A DNA stretch of 64,000 bases. Origin: Agromyces intestinalis. Lineage in GTDB: Bacteria; Actinomycetota; Actinomycetes; Actinomycetales; Microbacteriaceae. The DNA is taken from assembly GCF_008365295.1 (NCBI RefSeq), contig NZ_CP043505.1:1054001-1118000 (forward strand), written 5' to 3'. Under the pieces are notes generated by a model. That model saw only the letters and a program-made list of their open reading frames with translations. It was not told the origin of the DNA and did not search any database. Made by a program: the position numbers and the translations under genes. The stretch's first letter is position 1, and each line of letters starts with the position of its first letter. Below are positions 61,586 to 64,000 of this stretch, piece by piece.

Positions 61586-62068
61586 TCAGGTCCGCAGCTC
61601 GATGTCGGCGTACGCGTCGAGGAGCGCCAGCGCGCGAACCGCCTGCTCGCCGCCGAGCGCCCGCTCGGTGCGCAGCGCCGCGACGTCGGCGAACAGCACG
61701 GGCAGGTCGATCTCCTGCATGGAGCCGGAGCCCAGCACGCTGCGGTGCTGTTGACCGACGATCGCGATCACCGGCACGTGGTCGAGCTTCGCGTCGTAGA
61801 GCCCGTTCAACAGGTGCACCGCACCGGGGCCCTGGGTGGCGAGTACGACCCCGACACCGCCCCCGTACTTCGCTTCGCCCACCGCCATGAACGCGGCGCT
61901 CTCCTCGTGACGCGCCTGCACGAATGCGACGCCGCCCTCGGTGCGTCGGATCGCCTCGACGAGTCCGTTGACTCCGTCACCGCTGTAGCCGTAGACGCGG
62001 CCGATCCCCCACGCGCGCAGGCGTTCGATGATCGCGTCGGCGACGGTCTTCGACCGTTCGGCTGCCAT
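61586..62068 (-). pseudogene. Truncated thiamine-diphosphate enzyme (N-terminal PYR domain only)
   Basis: 160 residues matching the first domain of pyruvate-oxidase-like enzymes: RVYGYSGDGVNGLVEAI, FVQARHEESAAFMAVGEAKY with the catalytic Glu, TQGPGAVHLLNGLYDAKLDH and IVGQQHRSVLG. Family members are about 550-600 residues; here the reading frame changes character after LFADVA and stops, and the other two domains are missing. It cannot bind the cofactor alone. The start may instead be the GTG at 62077, which overlaps the stop of the 46-residue gene upstream. Probably a gene remnant. Confidence 0.75.
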
Positions 62069-62073
62069 GGCGG

Positions 62074-62214
62074 TCACGCCGGGTCGGGTGCGCCGCCCGA
62101 TGCGGTGTCGCCCTCGACTGTCTCGCCATCGACCTGCTGCTCCTCGGGCAGCTCGATGTCCTCGCCCCGCGGGCGCTCGCCTTCGCGGTCGTCGCGGTCG
62201 CGGTCGTCGGTCAT
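62074..62214 (-). CDS. 46-residue acidic hydrophilic protein
   Basis: A short gene that begins MTDDRDRDDREGERPRGEDI and ends GGAPDPA. It is rich in Asp, Glu and Arg, with no hydrophobic core, and probably disordered. GAGGGAG lies before the ATG, and the TGA overlaps a GTG of the truncated enzyme frame. Similar small charged ORFs are seen elsewhere in such genomes. Function unknown. Confidence 0.55.
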   Translation of the reverse strand: MTDDRDRDDREGERPRGEDIELPEEQQVDGETVEGDTASGGAPDPA

Positions 62215-62383
62215 GATGGCTCCCTCGGATGCTGCGGAACCCGCTCGTCGGTGCGGATGCCACAGGCTACGTCTCGCGGCGCAGCACCGGCAGACCCTTG
62301 CGGACGACCGTCTGACGAGCTAGACCCCGATCGCGGCGCTCGACCGAGCACCGCGCGACGCCCGGCCCGCGCGACGGGATCGC

Positions 62384-63205
62384 TCAGTCGGCCTCGGCCG
62401 TCGAGCCGAGCAACTCGCGCACCCGACTCGAGACGCGGTGGAACTCCCCGGTCTCGAGCACCTCGGCGTAGCCGCGCTCGGTGGGCAGGTCGACCCGGTG
62501 CTCCTCGAGGATCCGGCCGGGGCGGGGGCTCATCACGACCACGCGGCTCGCGAGGTACACCGCCTCGGCCACCGAGTGGGTGACGAGCAGCACGGTCGTG
62601 CCGGTGCGCGCCCAGATGCGGTTCAGCTCGACGTTCATCCGCTCGCGGGTGAGGGCGTCGAGCGCGCCGAACGGCTCGTCCATGAGCAGCACCCGCGGCT
62701 CGTGCAGCAGCGCGCGGCAGAGTGCGACGCGCTGCTGCATGCCGCCCGAGAGTTCGTGCGGCAGCGCCTTCTCGAAGCCGGTCAGGCCGGTCATCTCGAT
62801 GAGCTCGTCGGCGCGGGCGCGGGCGGCCTTCATGTCCATGCCGCGCATCTCGGCCTGCAGCAGGATGTTGCCGCGCACGTTGCGCCACTCGAGCAGCGCG
62901 GCGCGCTGGAAGACGAACCCGATGTCCTGACGCGGGCCCCGGACCTCCTCGCCGTGCAGGCGGATCGACCCGCCGCTCGGCGTGGTGAGCCCGGCGACCG
63001 CCTTCAGGAGCGTCGACTTGCCGCAGCCCGACGGCCCCGCGATCGTGATGAACTCGCCACGCTCGACCTCGAGGTCGGCGCCCTCGAGCGCCGTCACGCG
63101 GCCCCGCTTGGACTCGAACGTGATCGACACGTCGCGGATCGACAGGATGGTCTCGGCGTCGCCGCGAGGCATCCGCTCGGCCGTCGTCTGGGTGTCCTGC
63201 TGCAT
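62384..63205 (-). CDS. ABC transporter ATP-binding protein (nitrate/sulfonate/taurine type)
   Basis: A 273-residue ABC ATPase. Walker A is GPSGCGKST (about residues 59-67), the signature is LSGGMQQRV, Walker B is VLLMDEPFGALD and the switch His is in LLVTHSVAEAV. Closest to SsuB/TauB/NrtD. It starts 10 bases after the binding-protein gene, so the two form an operon. The permease gene is not downstream and is presumably beyond the right edge. Confidence 0.9.
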   Translation of the reverse strand: MQQDTQTTAERMPRGDAETILSIRDVSITFESKRGRVTALEGADLEVERGEFITIAGPSGCGKSTLLKAVAGLTTPSGGSIRLHGEEVRGPRQDIGFVFQRAALLEWRNVRGNILLQAEMRGMDMKAARARADELIEMTGLTGFEKALPHELSGGMQQRVALCRALLHEPRVLLMDEPFGALDALTRERMNVELNRIWARTGTTVLLVTHSVAEAVYLASRVVVMSPRPGRILEEHRVDLPTERGYAEVLETGEFHRVSSRVRELLGSTAEAD

Positions 63206-63215
63206 GTGCGTATCC

Positions 63216-64000
63216 CTACTCGGTCGGTGCGAACGAGGCGTCGAAGTACGTGTCGACGGTGCCGTCGCCCGAGATCAGGCCGGCCTCGGCGAGCACCTCG
63301 AGCGTCGACTCCCAGTCCTCGGTGGCGTTGACGCCGGGCGCCGATCCCTCGGTCGCGTCGGTGCTCAGCAGCTTGATGGTCTCCTGCCACTGGTTCAGCA
63401 GCACGTCGGCCGCGGGCATCTGCGGGTCCTTGCCGTCCATCGCCTTCACCGCGTCCTCGGGGTGCTCGGCCGCGGCCGCGAACGCCTCAGAGGTCGCCGC
63501 GACGAGCGACTTCACCAACTCGGGGTCGTCGGCGATCGTCGACTCGGAGGCCACGAGCCCGTTGCTGAAGAAGCTGAGGCCCGCGTCGGAGTAGCGCAGG
63601 TAGCGCACCTCCTTGCCGCTCTTCGCGGCGATGGTCGGGCCCTGGTCGTGCGCGAAGCCGATGAGCCCGTCGACCTGGCCCGTGAGCATCGCGGCGATCT
63701 TTCCCGCCGGATCGAGGTTCTGCTGGGCGACGTCGTCGGTGCTGAGGCCGACCGCCTCGAGGAACATCGGGAAGGTCGTGGTGGGCGCATCGCCCGCCGA
63801 GACGGCGATCGTCTTGCCCTTCAAGTCCGCGGGCTCCTCGATGCCCGAGTCGGCGAAGACCTGCACCGCCGACGGGGTGGTCTGCAGGAACACGCCGACG
63901 CTCTTGATGGCGACGCCCTTGTCGATGTTCGCGAGCACGGCGGGGGTGTCGGCCCAGCCGAAGTCGACCTGGCCCTGGCCGACCGCCTGTGCCGTCTTCG
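63216..64000 (-). CDS. ABC transporter substrate-binding protein, C-terminal part (NMT1/SsuA-like)
   Basis: The reading frame is open to the right edge, so the N terminus and signal peptide lie outside. The visible 260 residues match NMT1/THI5-like or SsuA/NrtA-type binding proteins: GQVDFGWADTPAVLA, DLKGKTIAVSAGDAP, GLSTDDV and LTGQVDGLIGFAHDQGP. These bind sulfonates, nitrate or pyrimidine precursors. With the ATPase it forms an importer; the ligand is not determined. The segment after position 63938 is in frame. Confidence 0.87.
   Translation of the reverse strand, partial: KTAQAVGQGQVDFGWADTPAVLANIDKGVAIKSVGVFLQTTPSAVQVFADSGIEEPADLKGKTIAVSAGDAPTTTFPMFLEAVGLSTDDVAQQNLDPAGKIAAMLTGQVDGLIGFAHDQGPTIAAKSGKEVRYLRYSDAGLSFFSNGLVASESTIADDPELVKSLVAATSEAFAAAAEHPEDAVKAMDGKDPQMPAADVLLNQWQETIKLLSTDATEGSAPGVNATEDWESTLEVLAEAGLISGDGTVDTYFDASFAPTE

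Overview
The window is high-GC DNA (roughly 70 percent by eye) from an actinobacterium. Codon choice, the very frequent GGATGCC/GGCATCC heptamers, the many leaderless starts and the gene families point to the family Microbacteriaceae (Microbacterium or Agromyces type); the genus is not proven. I saw no rRNA, tRNA, CRISPR array, transposase or phage gene. Almost all of the sequence is coding, and no gene-free stretch exceeds about 300 bases.

Layout. 1-5.7 kb: end of a flavin amine oxidase; then a minus-strand set of three abutting genes: an 85-residue peptide with three 24-residue Gly/Asp/His repeats, a JmjC-cupin Fe(II)/2-oxoglutarate oxygenase and a thioredoxin-like [2Fe-2S] protein. This looks like a ribosomally made, post-translationally modified peptide (RiPP-like) system and is the strongest novelty candidate. 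An esterase, an SDR dehydrogenase and a divergent TetR regulator follow. 5.8-14.9 kb: cupin, nucleoside hydrolase, and a stress island built around two ECF41 (SigJ-like) sigma factors, an OhrR peroxide sensor, four copies of an ECF41-type promoter (-35 TGTCACA-like, 16-nt spacer, GGTC), three hydrolases and two NmrA-like proteins. 15-17.8 kb: GNAT acetyltransferase and a secreted CWB2/C5-epimerase fusion. 17.8-22 kb: ureohydrolase, SnoaL protein, NCS1 transporter and cyclase as one operon, divergent from an XRE-cupin regulator. 22-35.4 kb: mixed metabolic genes, including an ArsR-like regulator with its palindromic operator, a sulfur-type trio (FMN reductase, LLM monooxygenase, O-acetylhomoserine sulfhydrylase), a DUF151 nuclease and a DEAD-box helicase.

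35.5-43.7 kb: a complete respiratory nitrate reductase operon narGHJI followed by a NarK transporter, all overlapping or closely spaced. 43.7-46.4 kb: an IclR regulator and a convergent MobA-like aromatic hydroxylase sharing one 17-bp palindrome in their promoters. 46.5-60.3 kb: an MFS exporter and a second aromatic-type catabolic island: monooxygenase, amidohydrolase, FAH-family hydrolase and a two-subunit CoA transferase in one operon, plus a VOC ring-cleavage dioxygenase, an alpha/beta hydrolase, two NmrA proteins and an orphan AceE-like 2-oxoacid dehydrogenase E1. Four copies of a second palindrome (consensus TTCCATTSARTGGAA) lie before these units and the local iclR gene, so they probably form one regulon. 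60.3-64 kb: an enolase-superfamily enzyme, a truncated thiamine-diphosphate enzyme, a 46-residue acidic protein and part of a sulfonate/nitrate-type ABC importer that runs off the right edge.

Several intergenic regions hold large inverted or tandem repeats (8.2, 47.9 and 55.8 kb). They look like dispersed palindromic elements or bidirectional terminators. Functions are inferred from motifs and family resemblance; no database search was possible.
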